Shown: piece by piece, positions 18,901 through 33,900 of the stretch
Layout of the letters: every line of letters starts with the position of its first letter
Position numbering within the stretch: position 1 is the stretch's first letter
Source: Apus apus
Taxonomy: Eukaryota > Chordata > Aves > Apodiformes > Apodidae
DNA length: 64,000 nt
Direction of reading: 5' to 3'
Assembly: GCF_020740795.1 (NCBI RefSeq)
Contig: NC_067282.1
Location: forward strand, 148,786,858 to 148,850,857
Notes under the pieces: generated by a model
What the model saw: only the letters and a program-made list of their open reading frames with translations
Told to the model about the DNA's origin: nothing
Database searches by the model: none
Program-made: the position numbers and the translations under genes

Positions 18901-21900
18901 TTTTTCATTACTTCAGAGCAACACCAAAAAAAACCCAAACAACATAGTTCAAGTCTCATTTTAGCTTCAATTTTTGTTTGTAATACTGTCTTCCACTTTG
19001 GTGTGGTTCAGAAAACATCCTTGGTGGAGGCTGGCAAAACTTAGCTCTTTTCGAACATATCTGTAAATATCCAGTTTGCTGAAAGTGGTAACTGTGAAGG
19101 GGTATCTGAATGCAAAATTTAACTTGGGAAGTAAGTGATAGCTCATTGCAGAAGCATCATACGTATACTGCAGTGGTGAGTATCTGTGCAGTTATAATCT
19201 TCCTGTATGACACACTGGGCATAAAGGAGGAAGAGAGCAGCCCTTTTACTGGAACAAGCAAACAATGAGAAGTCAGTCATCATCATATGCTAGTGAAATA
19301 CCTTAATCTTTTCTCTTTTCAGCTCTACTGGCAGACAACTGTTGGGAGCCACTTAATTTTCAGAGGTTCCCCCAGACACTTGTCAGTGCCATCACACTGA
19401 TAAACCTGCCTTGTTTCCCTCAACCTTAGTCAGTCTGTGTTTCACTTGCAGACTCTGCTGATCAACACACATGAATACAGCAGGAATTATCAGAAAACAA
19501 CTAAAGGCCTGTTGTTTTGAAAACATGACTTAATTAATACTATAATTTAAAAAAAACACAACACAACCCTATTAGATAAATGATACATCAAAGGCCTTAG
19601 ATCTCCATGCCAGCTGCAAGCACTGTTTGGTGCACCTGTGGACAAGGAAGCCACAAAAGATTTTCCACCATCTGTTTACACTGCCCCTTTGTGAACCTGA
19701 GGTCTGGCTACATGTCTGTGAACTGGGGTCCTGAGGGAGCTGGCTAATGTCCCTGCAAGGCTGGTCTCTATCAGCTTCAAAAGTTCACTGCAGTCAGGGA
19801 AGGTTCCTAATGACTGGAAAAGAAAAGGCCAGTGTCACACCTGCCTTTGAGACAGGCACATCCAGCTATATCTCAGTCCCTGAGAAACTTACGGAACAAA
19901 TTCTCCAGCCATTTCCAAGCCCACAAATTGCAAGACTGCAACTGGCAACATAGACTTACTACGGGCAAATCATTCCTGACCATCCTGATTACCTTCTGTG
20001 ATGCAAGGACTAGTGTGATGAACAGCAGAGTGGTGGATGCTGTTCCACTTCAGTTCAGCAGGACCTTTCACATGGTCCCTCATAGTATCCTTATAGCCAA
20101 ACTGGTGAAATGAAAACTGCAGAAGTCAACGATAAGATGGGTAGAAATCATGGCTGGACTGCTGAGCTCAAAGGCTTGCAATCAGTGAGACAAAGCCCAA
20201 CTGGTATCCAGCTATTCATGATGTTTCTCATGTGTCAATGCTGAGATGTACAGGTTTATAGTCTTCAATATGTGCTGGACAACCCATAGGAGCAGATGAC
20301 ACCAAACTGGGAAGACTGACTGACAGATACGGTAGAGTGGAGAGCTGCTGTTCAGAGTGACTTGGACGTGCTGCAGAAATGGGCAGACAGGAACCTCACG
20401 ATGTTCAGCACAGACAAACATAAAGTCCTGCCTAGGATGGAATTAACTCCCTACAACTGCAAAGGATGGGAGGCATCTGGATAGAAAGCAAAGTACCTGG
20501 GCATCGTAGAGGACAAGTTGAACATGAGCCACCACCATGCCCTTGCGGCAACAAAAGGACATTCCCATCTTGGGCTGCCTGAGCAAAAGTATAGCCAGTG
20601 GGTCAAATAATTGTTCCCATCTGTGCAGCACTTGTGAGACCTCAACAGGAGGACTGTGTCTAGTTTTGGTGACCCAGGACACAAAAGACAGAAACAAATG
20701 AGAACAAGTCAAGAGAAGAGCCGTCAAGATGGCTAGGGGGCCAGAACACTCGACATGAGAAAAAGCTGTGAGAATAGTTTTTCAGCCTCATGAACTGAAG
20801 GCTAAGGGGAAGGATCTTACTGCTAGCTCAACCACCTGATGGCAGGGCATACAGCAGGTTGAGCTAGACCCTTCTTGGAGGTGTGCAGTGATAGGATGAT
20901 GACAGTGGACACAAACTGTAACCAGATACTCTGTGCCATGTGTGAGAGACAGAGAGAGATGCTCAAAATTTGACTGGACACAGCACTGAGCACTCTGCTT
21001 CAGTTGTCCGTGCTCTCAGCAGGAGTGTGGACTAGATGACCTCTGAAGGTCCATACTGCAGCAGCTGTTCTTTGACTTTCAGAGGAAAATACTAGCAAAT
21101 ATTTGTTTTCTTTATTGACTTTTCCAAACTTGAGGAGTTATTAACTGTATCCAAGTTACTAGGAAAACTCAGGGGTGAGAATATAAGAATACTTGTCATT
21201 GCATACCTTAGAAAGTCATTAGTATCTACACCTATGCAATAAGCAATCTTCTCTCTACTTCCTGCCCAAGTGGTTAAATCTTTTGGAGAACATGAGCACA
21301 CAGGCTGTACACAGCAGGAACAGAGATCCAGGTAGTCCACAGTCCTGTCTCTGACAGTACTAAAAGCTTATGGAAAAGTACACACAAATACCTAGGATTT
21401 TTCTCCCATTCTCCTCCCCAGTCTTTTGTAGAAGTTGGTGATGTCCTGTAACATTTGAAATAATGTAGAGACGTGGTGCTGCACTCAAGTTGCACTGAAC
21501 AGTATCTGACTGGCCAGATGCATCATGGTGTTGTCTGTTTCATGTTAACTTATTTCCAGCTTTTTCATATCTTCAGAAAGCCGAAAATTTCCTAAGCTCC
21601 CAAATCACCTCCAAAATGAGACCAGCTGTGTGTATCTTAATACCTAGCCAAGTCATATGAGAGGCTGAGTTATAAAGGCTGAGTAGTATCATCAGATCTG
21701 AATTAAATTAGAGAATATTTTGCAAGACACTAGCTTTTCAACATTATCATTAAATGTCAGAATAAGAATTATTTAAATTTCATTTTAAAATAAAATGGAA
21801 CAGTGCTCTCATTTTTTACGTAAGTGCTACTTTGATCAATCATTTGATCAGTTACTTTTGTTGCATCACAAATTGTTTCTGACAAAACAGCCTGGCATCT

Positions 21901-24900
21901 TCATGGTTCCCAAGCCTGGGATTCCTCTTCCTAAGGCGTGTTTCTCCTATCTCAAAGGTAGAAATGAGAGAAAAGCTGACAGTTCTGAAGTTATACGCGT
22001 TTGTGGCAATTAGACCAATTGGTTACTGAGAATATTTTAGTGATCTGTCTTCTCTTATGTGTTCTTACACTGCTAGAAATAGTCACTGTATAAATGAAAA
22101 GACTTTTAAATATGAAGACTCAGTTTCACAATCAGCTTAAACAGATGCACAACTATGCAATTCTGTAGCTGCACAATGGGTCTCATGGGCTTGTCATTCT
22201 AAGAAAACAAATCTGACAAATAAAAACTTTTAGCTTGATTAGCAAGCAGGTCTGACTCACTGAGGCCTTGTGATTCCCAGCAGTAAAGCAAGCAAGCCAG
22301 GAGTGGGCAGCATGGGCTTCAGTGGCTCTGTAATCTTCAGTCAGGAAACTGTGTCCTGTGTCAGTAATTGCTGAGCTGCACAGTGTCATTCAGAACGTTG
22401 CAAGCTTCTCTTGTTTTTATCAAAGACATCACACTCCTATACTAGTTACATTTGAGTTTTACTTTCAAGCCTAGCGACGTGACAGACTTAAAACACAAAA
22501 AGCAGATTCAGCCAACCAACTAAGCAGCCTGTTTTTGCTTCCATTTGCTACTGTGTAACCTCCAGAATTCAAATCCCTCAGACTTTGGAAAACAAGGGCT
22601 TATTCTATGGTGAGGATCCAATGGCAGGATCCTCATTGTACCTATAAGACACAAGCAAGGCAACCAAGCTTTACTAAATACAGGGCACTATTTAAAGGGA
22701 GTTTAAAATCTGTCCTCTAGGCTGCACAAATCCTATGTAGACTGTAGAGGGATTTATTTCAGAATTGAGTGTGAAAAGTATCAGTGAGTATAGAGGTAAA
22801 GGAAGTGACGAATCATTTAGTGAAAGAATCTACCATACAGGGGGATTGATTGTAACACTGCTCTCAAATTGACAAGTATGCATTATTTAAAATGCCACCA
22901 GAGTCAGAATAAATAATGACCTGGATGCAGGTCAACATGAAAGGTATGAAGGAATAACGTGAAGGACTCAGTTTAGTGTTCCAGCTGATTTAGAATAAAT
23001 TATTGATGTTCTCTCTAATATGATTACATTTTTAATGTAAAGTTTACATTTACAGGGACTTAATTATCCAGAAATTGTGGATCTTCACTACAAGGGGGGA
23101 AAGGGAGGAAGAAAAAATAATTGCAATATTAGGAGCACAAAACTGAGGCAGTTTATTGAAATAAGGACTTCGCCAAAAGCAGGTTGAACTCAGTGGAACA
23201 ATACAGCCTATAATGGCTGCAGTGAATACGTTCTGTATGACCTATAGGCCCTAAATCCTTATTTGGGAGGTTAATGGGTTATTCTTACAGTATTATTACA
23301 GAAGACCCAGCAAGTATAAATACCTCTAATTCAGAATGCACTTTAGTTCTCTTGTATTAATTCTATTAACCCATTTAAGCACAGACTTCACGTTTTGTGT
23401 CTGTGAAGAGACACAAGGATGTAAGAAAGCATATGAACACTTCACAGTATATAGTTTCTGGCTACAGTGTAAAAATGCTCTCTACAGTGCACTGACAACA
23501 TTTTCCTTTACATGTACAAACATAACTCCTTCCTACCTGCTGCTTTAACAAATTATGCCCAACAGTGCAATGCAAGCATGAAAGAACTCTCATGAAAAAG
23601 AAACAGAGGCAGTCTCTATTACGTGCTGCAGGTTACAGCACTCAAGTATTGTGTTACCTTTGAACCATGTCTGAAACGGACGACAAAAAGCTGTCCATTC
23701 TTTTGGAAAACATCTCTGCTCCTTTCTTAAAAAAGTTGATCTGAAAAATAAATTTTAAAAATTGAAAATAAAGAATGGACACTGGAAGTTATCTTAGCTT
23801 TGGCAGACAAATAACAGATTGTGGGGACTGTGTGAACAGCAGTCCTCTTCTGACTGATACTTTGGGCTGGCAACCAAACACATGGTCAAACAGCTGCACT
23901 GCCTTGCTTTGTATTTCTCCATTTTGCAGCTTTTCACCCTTTCACACACCCTTTGACACACATAAGCTACTGCCTGCTGACAGGTATGCTTCCAATGCAC
24001 TAGCTATATGACTGAAACAAGGAAACAGGTAGCCTTCCCTCATCCTAGCACCGTGCAGAATTGGGTCTGGTGCTGTCACAAGCCACTGCATGCAATGCCA
24101 CTGTATCAAAAGGGATGGGACAAAATCATCCAATAGGTTTAGCAACCCAAATGTGACTACAAACTCCAACCTGGGAATTTTTTAAATGTCACAGCAAAGT
24201 CAGTCAGGAAAGCGATGAAGTGTAGCTGTGCTAGCAAAAGCCTCCAGGGCAGTTACATCAGCTGCAGATTTACCCTGGATTTTGTTCTACTGAAGGTGTT
24301 AAAAAAAGCTACCAAGGCCAAAGTGCACATTTTGTGACAGAAGATGAACGTCCTTGGTTGGTGTGGCTCAGCAGGCACGCAACAGCAGCTAAGCACTTCA
24401 TGTAGACGTGACCTTGGATTACCTGCTGTGGAACACACAGCCATCATTAGGACCTACTGGCAAACGTGGGAAACACGGACATGGCAAGCACGTGTTCAAT
24501 TAATTTGCTTTTAAAAAAATAATCTGTGAACTTCTCCAGAAAGAGCTGTAAAATAAAATTTTTGCCTGTTAAGCAATTTATTAGTTATTTCATCCAATTT
24601 TACTTGTGATTCCACTCTTTTTGCCCTAACCTTGGGAGGTGGGATTCCTCTTACCTGTAACTCAGATTTCTGCAGCCATTCTTGACCACAGACTCCCTTT
24701 ACAGCCAGAGGAGAGACAGCACACTCTCTTAAAGAATGGTTCACCTATTTTATTTCAGAAGCCTACTTCAGAAGGGAAGAGCTCTAAATTCCATTGATGC
24801 TAATGAGAGATTGACACGCCTAGATTAAATGATGATGCCAATTTTCAGCCAGATAAACTGTTTATTAGCCACTACTTCTTGCAAAAATTCCTTATGGCCT

Positions 24901-27900
24901 GCTCTTTCATTGGAAATGTGAAATATGAGGCACATGTTTTGAGTAATTAATAAAGAAAATACGTACTTGGGCTGAAGGGTGGCTCACAGTATTTAAGCAT
25001 CAATATCAACCGGCTTCTGGCTACTCAGTCATTCCCATGACAACCTAAGACTTTCCTGTATAAAAGCACTGAGATACTGCAGTTTTGCCAGATAAAATAT
25101 AGGGAAAAAGCTCTGTTCTAGTTCCAGTAAAGAAAAGCAAGGCAGTTCTTTTGCCCAGTATAAATACAGCAGAGAAGCAGTGTGAACTCCCATGGTGAGG
25201 AAAGTGACTGAGTTCTCATTTATTACCTATTTGGGGCACATGCTCTGCAAAAGACAGGGGACAGTGGAGATCCACACTGCAATCTCAAACAGAGCACTGC
25301 ATCCATTTTTTCTGTTTTCACAGCCCAGTTCTCATCTTCCCAAGGCTTATTTCATTGATGTCAAAGCACAACAGGCCCTTAAAATGGATGGTAATGAGGA
25401 CCAAGTGCTGTGAAAGTGCTAGTTTGTTGGTCCTGACATCCTGGAGGGTCAGATTATTAGCATTTCTACGCATTTTACAGACTTGAGAAACACTCTATCA
25501 AATTGCTGGCAGAATAAAAATTAGAAAGAGGATTTGCCAGCCCACTCTACTGTTCTGTCCTTCCAGTTCTCCAGTGCATGCTCTGTTCCCTGTCATGTAC
25601 ACTCCTCATCAGTATGCTGAACATTATGTGCCAGGAAGGGAGCTGCTACACAGGAGAGTTTGTGCAGACAGAGTAAACAGTGGGAGAAAATGCTGCTGCA
25701 CTGATAGCTTAGCCGTGAAAAAATTAACACCAGGCTGATTTTGTATATCCAGTTTACTGGATTTTTTTTCTTCATTGGTGTCTTCCCTCAATAACTAAAC
25801 ATTCAGCTATTTGCCACAAAACAAAATCAGTTGTTAGATTCTAGGCAAACTAAGTAGAAATTTACCCTCCCGCATGACCATTGGTCAAAAAAAAATAAAG
25901 TCCAGAACTACAATGTTTTACTTTTCCCAGAGACATGCCTACGTGATATAGAAGCTTAATTGTCCATACCTGTCCTCGTGTATATCCTAGCATAGGTTCC
26001 ATCATTGCCACTCTCTTCCTGTACTGCAGAGCATTCAGGGCACAGTAATATTGCAGAGATGAAAGGTGCTGCTTTCTTCTTGCATTTGCTACTTCTTTTG
26101 CCACTTCTGCCTTAAGCTGAATAAAAATTGACAAAGAGTTTGACAAAGTGTTACTGTGCATATGGATATTTTTACTGATTACTGTCAAGTTATCTGTAAA
26201 GAACTCTCCTTACAGAACTTATCCACATTAAAATAAAGGATGAGAAACTAAGAAAGCAAATCCAAAACCCAAAGTAAGTACTTCAAGCCCTTCTCTGGCA
26301 AGATACTTAAGCATTTGGGGGGTGCCCTGACTACTACCTAACTACCACAACTAGCATTCTGGAGCTGATCTCAGGGTGATAAATTTATTTGCAGCTGAGA
26401 CTATCATACAAGCCTGCGAATACAGAACTGGGAAATGAATAATCCACAATATGCTCTATCACATTCCGTTCTGTACGGATTTCCTTTAAAGGAACATCCT
26501 GTAGAACTGATGCATTCCTAGGACAGGGGCAATCACACACTTTTTAGCATAAAGGGATATACTTTGAGATAGGGGTCCAGTGGGCAAAGAAGAAGAAACA
26601 TAAAACAATTCCACCAACAGAATTATGTGCACTGTAAATGGAATGACAATCCACACAGAGAAATTTATCAGGAAGGCAGATATGAAAAAATGGAATGCTT
26701 TACAAACAGCAGACACAAGGCTTTGTGACAGTTACCAATGAATTGCACCCAGTGATACAGCACCATCACATCAGCTGTACAACAGTAGGCCTATTTATAT
26801 CCATTTGGATTGCCTCTGTCTGAAGAACTCCCCTGGATCTGAAGGGCTCTAGTTCAGCACAATACTTGATCACTTGCCTAACTTGGCGAAAACAGGTATA
26901 ACTTTGCTAAATTGACGTTTAAAAGCTTTCTGTCTGCTTTGAAACGAAATCAGAAGTACTCTTGAGCTACTGTGAATCTAACTGATGAACTCTCCCAAGT
27001 TCGTAAGTGAACAATGACACAGACAGAACAGCTGATGAAAACTTTCCCTTTTCGCTTTCATGTTCGTTACCTTTTCATTTTCTTTCCTTTTTGGTAACCT
27101 GCTGTACTTTGCCATGGACGCGTCGTGTTCTGTAGACAAGGAATATTACTTTTTTAGAAAAGTGATGTGTGTGTGTAGATTAAAAACGTCTTTTGTGATA
27201 GAACAGGTGCACACCATTAGACCAAACAAAACAGGGAAACATACCATTACTAGCAAGGCCAAAAAGATCCTTCAAGGTGCTCACTTCTGGAAAAGAGAAA
27301 TCAAACATTCAGAGTAAAAACAGCTGTAAACACCGTGTTCAACTGAGACCATTTATGACACATTTAATGCCTAGGTCACTCCAATCCTTTCAAAGCAGAG
27401 ATGCTTAAGTTCTCCCTGTCTTGAAAATTATAAACCAGATAAACTGCTAGAGAAAGGAACTGCAGACAGCAAATTATGAGTTGAGTGAGTTTACTTGGTT
27501 GAGCAAGTTATCACTATGAAAAAGATTCCTTATCTGCCAGTATAATTTACCAAAAAAAGCACCATTTCAGTATGGTAGTTATGACAAAATGCTCACCACT
27601 ATCATAAAAGATAGGCAGTTCTGAACAACTTCCTGATAATTAATGCTTACATGGTATTTTTTGTCATGAAGTAGTTGAGGCTCTGGTTGCAGACTTCACT
27701 TGCATTTTCTTTTTATCTCCTCTTTTAAAAACCGGGGGCAGAATCCATAAAGATGAGAGTAGAATCATTGTATCAATGAAGCCACATTAAAGAGGTGGGT
27801 AAGCATTTATAGAACCAAGATCTTACCATCCAAATACTGCTTTCTATTTGCCATTATATAACAAACAAGATATCCATACATATAGACACCTTAAAGTCTT

Positions 27901-30900
27901 CACAATTTTGAATGAGATACAAGGAACCTAAGCCAGTTGTTTTGTCTCCCATCAGAATTATGTCTTTAAAAATACATAAACTAGACTGAGATTAGTGAGA
28001 TGAGAAGAGGGTTTTTTTTTAAAAAATAATAAATAAATAAACTGCTGCAGTAAAAACTCATGTTTCTGTTAGAGTGTCCTTGACCTTGAATACAAACTTG
28101 TTTCTTGTGAAATAACACCAAATGTTTGCATTATTACTTTGCTGTTTAAGTAATTTCCAAGTTTGTGCAATCAGGTTGCTTGGAACTATCCTTGGATAAT
28201 ATTGTTTTAAAGGGGACTGAAACCTGAAAATGGAGGGAATATACTACACCCTGACGTTAAAAAAACATTCTTGCTTGTGCTTTTCAAACAAACACAAACT
28301 TCTGAAGTGGGATAAACACTGTTTGCGAGCCAGATTCACTGCTAAATTTCCCTTCTTTAGGTAATTACAACATCAGTGACTTCAGTGAAGCTACACAAGT
28401 GTAAAAGCAGAGTGACCCAGGAAAGAACAAAGCTGGGTGTTTTAAAACTTGCACCATATGGTACATAAAACGTCATGTGGTGAACTTGGACTATTTCTGA
28501 GTAAAAGCATGTACCTCCCAGTGAAATTCTGTACCAGAAAACAAAAAATAACACAAAAAAACTTTTCTAGGAATCATCAAAGAACAAAATACTACATGGC
28601 ACTGTGTCTCAGTTTATTATGAAATAAATAAGAAGGGACACATGAGGAAAATTAAAAAGTAAGATATAATTTACCTGTGAGATCCTTTTCCCGAAATTGT
28701 ATTATTGGGAGAACCATTGTATCTGCAAGCTGTTTTGCCAGTTCAGAATGAAGAATATTGAGCTGAAATGGAGAACAGAGGAATGCTCTAAGACAGTGTA
28801 AATAAAAAAAAAATAATAGTAAAAGTAGCAGTACTCTGTAGCCTGCCATTTGTGCCCAGCAGACAAAAAAAGGATATAAAGTACTTCAGTGCTTAAAATA
28901 CATTTCTCAAGATACAGGAGACTGATGGGGATTTTCCCCTAAAAGCTTAATTCCTGCCTAATGTTGTCCAAGGATCAAAACATTTTCCAGTTCCCACATA
29001 CTGTATTAGGGCAGTTCACTTGACCATTCATTCTAATGCTTAACTCAACAGGATTAATATATAATTAGCCTTTACTAACAAGTTTTTGTTAGTCTCTACA
29101 GCACAGAGTTACAGTCATCATGACCAGAATCTCTTTCCATTCACAAGGGTTACCCGGGACACAATCACAACAGAGGGCAACTACACTGAAAGGTCCCATT
29201 TAAATATTTGACCTTCAGAGCAGTTTCTCGTTGCTGTTTTTTAAGTGCTCCCCTACAATTCAGCATATCAAGACATATTTTAAAGCACTCATGTGACACT
29301 GTTTAGGATGAAGACAAGGCTTTCATGGTAGGAAATGGTATGGTAGGAAAATTAGACGGGTTCAGGTAGGATGCCTATCAATCACACTGCTACTGCCTGA
29401 TACTACAAACTAGGACATGTTATTCTGCCCACTTGCTCTCAAGTATCCTGGAGACTTTAGGTGGGGTGACACAGGTAAGGATGAAGTCAGTATTTCCCAC
29501 TAGATGATACAAAATTAAACCAGGGCAATTCAGTGCCTGTAGAACAGACAACTGAGTGATGGGTACCGGGGGTAGCTAACACAGAGAAAAGGAGGCTGAG
29601 GAATGGAGCAAGTTCTTGTGAGGGGAAAATGTGACAGACAGAACTGAACAGAGACTCTCGGCTTTCTGTTCACAAACGGGATGGGGCTCTCGCACCTGGG
29701 AAGGAGAAAGTCCTTGCTTTGATTTATCCATAGTTCACATAGCTAAGTACAAGACTTGTGACAACAAAAGCTCCTTTCAAGTATTCCCTGAGAGAACACA
29801 GACGGCAGAAGAAGCCTAGGGGAAAAGTTAACCTTTGGGATTCCTCTCACTATATTGTTAGAGTTATCATAGGCTCTACAATTTTTATCTTATTTTTCGC
29901 CCCACAACCTTCCTATCTCCTCTCCCAAACAGCAGACCTCAACACAGGGAAGCAGACTAACTAGAACAACAAGAACTCTTCTGATAGCACAGCCCTACTC
30001 ACAACAGAAAGAGTGATGTGACAAAAGACACTTGAACAAAAAGGACCTGGATACTAAGATTATATTGAAATGTTATATGGGCAGGCCTAATAAGAGCATT
30101 AGGGAAGCTCCCAGGACTTCACAGCCACCTACTAAAAGTGTTAGCACACACAGCTGTAGTACCTAACCTGTGTTCCACAGGCATTCTCCAGATACCTCTG
30201 GATTCTGCAGGATTGCACAGCAATTAAACTGCAACTTCATTAATTCACTGCTACCCTGCATCCATCCCTGGCAAGTTCTGGCTCAAACTGCAAAGTTTAA
30301 AGCTTAAAAATGTAAATGTCATTTTTTTAATGGTATGAAATTTAAAATGGCCCCAGTCTAGCTGATACTTGTCCTGTTTCAGTCTCTTCTCCCAATTCCT
30401 CTATTTAGGAAGTTTAGCTTTGCTCTGAGAATAGCACGTGGGATGAAGCCACAAAAATAGCTCTAGCATTCTGCAGAGCTGAAGAGACCATTGTGAAAGG
30501 ATGATATTATACTTATTTCCTCCTCAATTAAATGATTCCATAAAACCCAGGCACAATCTGGCCTTCAATGGAACAGCTCAGAATCAAAAAGACAAAGACC
30601 AAAAGAAAAACTGCAAGTATTCTATACTGTAAAAATAGCATATTGGCAATTCAAATTACCTCATCCACAACTTTTGAAAAGTAATGAAGGGTGGATATCA
30701 CTTCTTCATCTCCTTTACCTAAGGCAAAATGCTGAAAATAAAAACACACATTGGTCCATAAATCAAGAAAGGTGAGTTTAAAACACAAAGTGTTTTACTA
30801 AAGAGGTAATGAATACTCCTATAAATGCAATAAAAGATAAAACTAAATAGAAAAACCGTAGAGCATTAATACATAATCTTTTACTCTCCTCCTCTTATTT

Positions 30901-33900
30901 TAGATGAATAACTTTTGGACAACATATAATTAATGCCTACAATACTAATTTTAAAATCATGGTTAGACAATAGGAACAAACTGGTTTGCACCTCAATAAA
31001 TTTTTAACTTAAATTTTGCATTGGGTGTTTTTTTTGTGTTTTTTTGTTTGGTTGGTTGGTTTGGTTTACTCTTTTGGGTTGTTTGTGTTTTTTTTTTCAG
31101 ATATGACCTAATTCACAGAATTACAGAATCTTAGGGGTTGGAATGGACCTCGAAAGATCATCCAGTCCAACTCCCCTGCCAGAGCAGGATCACCCAGAGC
31201 ACATCACACAGGAACGTGACCAGACGGGTTTTGAATGTCTCCAGCGAATGAGACTCCACAACCTCTCTGGGCAGCCTGTTCCAGTGCTCGGTCACTCTCA
31301 CAGTAAAGAAGTTTTTTCTGATGTTTACGTGGAACCTCCTGTGTTCCAGTTTGCACCCATTGCCCCTTGTCCTATCACTAGACTTCACTGAAATTCCTTT
31401 GATTTCCCTTAAATTCCCTTGAAGATCCTGGGGAATTTTACAACCTTCACATAAAATTAAGTTAAGCCAATACCCTAAGCAATTCTGGAAACCACACTCT
31501 TTCACAGACTTCCTTGCAAGTGCTGAGGCTGAAAGGAAATCATAGGCATATGTTGAACATACCTGCTTTTCGTAGGCAAGGAGCTGCTTCGAAAGCTGTT
31601 GTGTAGCAAGACACATTTCATTCTACAAACAAAAGTGACATGTTAATAGAAATAATGAAAGGTCTTTAGCTCTGCTGTTACTTCAACCCTCTTACCAGCT
31701 TCTTGACTGAATCTGCAACTGCTTACACAAACATTCAGTTGCATGTAAACTACCAATCCCAAAACACCTGCACAGAGAAGCAGTAATAACAGGTACACTT
31801 CAACTACTTTGAACAGAGGTAGGATTTGGGGTTTAGTTTTGGGTTTGGGTTCCCCCCATAACCCCTGAAATAACAAAACCAGAACAAACTCAAACACAAA
31901 AGCTGTTACAACAGCATAAGAATGTTTCATACTGATTACTCACCTTTCCACAAAATCTACAGCAACAAAGAGAACCAGTAGATATGCCTTCATATAATGC
32001 ATTTATACTCCGGGAATGTACTGATGTAATCACAGTGCTTTAAGTTGATCCAGGAGTAGAAAACATCAAATACTTCTGTATTTTCATGACTAAACAGTCA
32101 ATGAAAGTACTTATGCAAAGCAAGACTTGTAGGAAGGGTGTATAGTTTTGCTTGACAGCTAGAATAAACTGACTGGCATTTGCATATGTCAATCTTTACT
32201 CAATATACTCCTAGAACTAGTATATCAACTGCTCTGCCTCTGATTTGTTAACAATGACTTAAAACCGGAATAAAAGAAAAAGGGGTCAGGGGAACTGGGA
32301 TCTGTCTTAACCCCTGTCAGATCCTTCTCTTCCTCAGGAATGTAGAAAACTAATAACTTTTAATTTAATTTCATTTTAGACTTCAACATAATCTACTCTA
32401 CATAATTCATAAGGCCATAGAGAGTTTGTAAAGCTCAGAGCATCCCCTGAACTGCTTTAATAACACCTTTTATGCTGGGGCTGGTACAGAAAACCTCTAA
32501 AACTGGGGCAGAGCTTCTGTCCTCTCTTGTTCTCCCTTGTTTTCCTGAGCACGCAGAGCATGGCACAGTTAACTATCTGGGCCAGAGAATCTGCAACACC
32601 CTTTACCTTGGCCTGATGCCACCTCTGACATAACCCATTACAGCCTGGTGGTTCTGCACCACCTTGGCATGACAGGAAGGAGAGTTAATATGAATAGCAA
32701 GGCACAAATATTTAGCCAGAGTCTTAAGTGTGGTCCAAATACTCGGTAAGAACAAAGAGATACAGCCACAGCATAGGTAACAGTAGTTGTGTGTAAACAC
32801 ATGGCAGAAAAAGATGGTGAGCTAAGTCTGACCAACTTAAAACACTATGATGATAGTACTCACAGGTAGCAGGAGATGGGAGAGCAGTGGCCTTCCACGG
32901 TACAAATAAGGGCTCAGAACTGACTTATCTATGCCCAAACTCAGATTATGTGCACCACTGTTTTAACCTCAAAGTGATGGATTAATCTTGTTTCTTGTCT
33001 CAAACCAATTAGTAATGAGCATTACACTTCATATAATAATAATGCCAAGGATTCAAGTAATATTTGCAGGTTCATTATACAGATTGTATAGCTTTTGTAT
33101 GAAAAAGCTTTTATATAAACATTTGGTATTTAAGTATTTTTAAAGCCAGTGAACAGAAAAGGAAGACATGCCTTATAATAAATGAACAAATCTTTTTAAG
33201 GGCTCAGGCAAGGATAGCTATGAGCCTTAACTATCAGTCCCCAGGCTGTAAGAATATCTGAAAGACTCTGCCACCTTCAAAGTGGGAGCTATCAAGCAAT
33301 GACCTGGTGACAGGAAGGAGGAGACTCCCTGCATGTGGACTGATGACATGAAACAGGTTTGTTTGTATGCATGTGGGTTAAGGCCAAAAATGAATTTATT
33401 ATTACAAAAAGAAGCAGAAGTTCTTGGGCTTGGAATCTTGTTCAGTTGCACAATACCAAGATAGAGCTGAGTAAGAACTGCAAGAAACCTAAGTCCTCAC
33501 AGACCAACTGTGATGCCATCTGTCAGTTGTACAGCTGGGTCAGGGTGAGAGAAATCTTTTGAAATAAACCGAGTATTATAAATGTGTCCTTTCCCCCCCC
33601 CTTTTTTTTGTTTTAGTTCACTTATTCTTGCAAAGTCTGCAACTGCGTGGTCTGTTCTAAATCTGGAAAACAAATGCTTCTGGCTTAAACTTGCTAACAT
33701 CAGAAGAAGCTTCAGAATAACAGGCTGACAACAAAACCATCCTATTCCCTTGTGTTAGCCATCCTCAAAGGGTACCGAAGAGCATCATTACTCATCTGTG
33801 TGGGACAGTTTCAGGATGGGCAATGCAAAGAGGTGTTTGGAAGAAGTATCCTTCAGTGATCACCACTCCCTAGGAACTGTCTCCAGGATGTGACAAGATA

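Larger units (their letters stand above)
18072..23657 (-). other. APPL2: APPL2 intron 9 with a decayed CR1 reverse transcriptase
   Basis: GT/AG intron of 5586 bp. It holds a 1.4-kb CR1 copy (about 19690-21060) and a short perfect inverted repeat (22611-22635). The rest is A/T-rich and unassigned. Confidence 0.8.
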
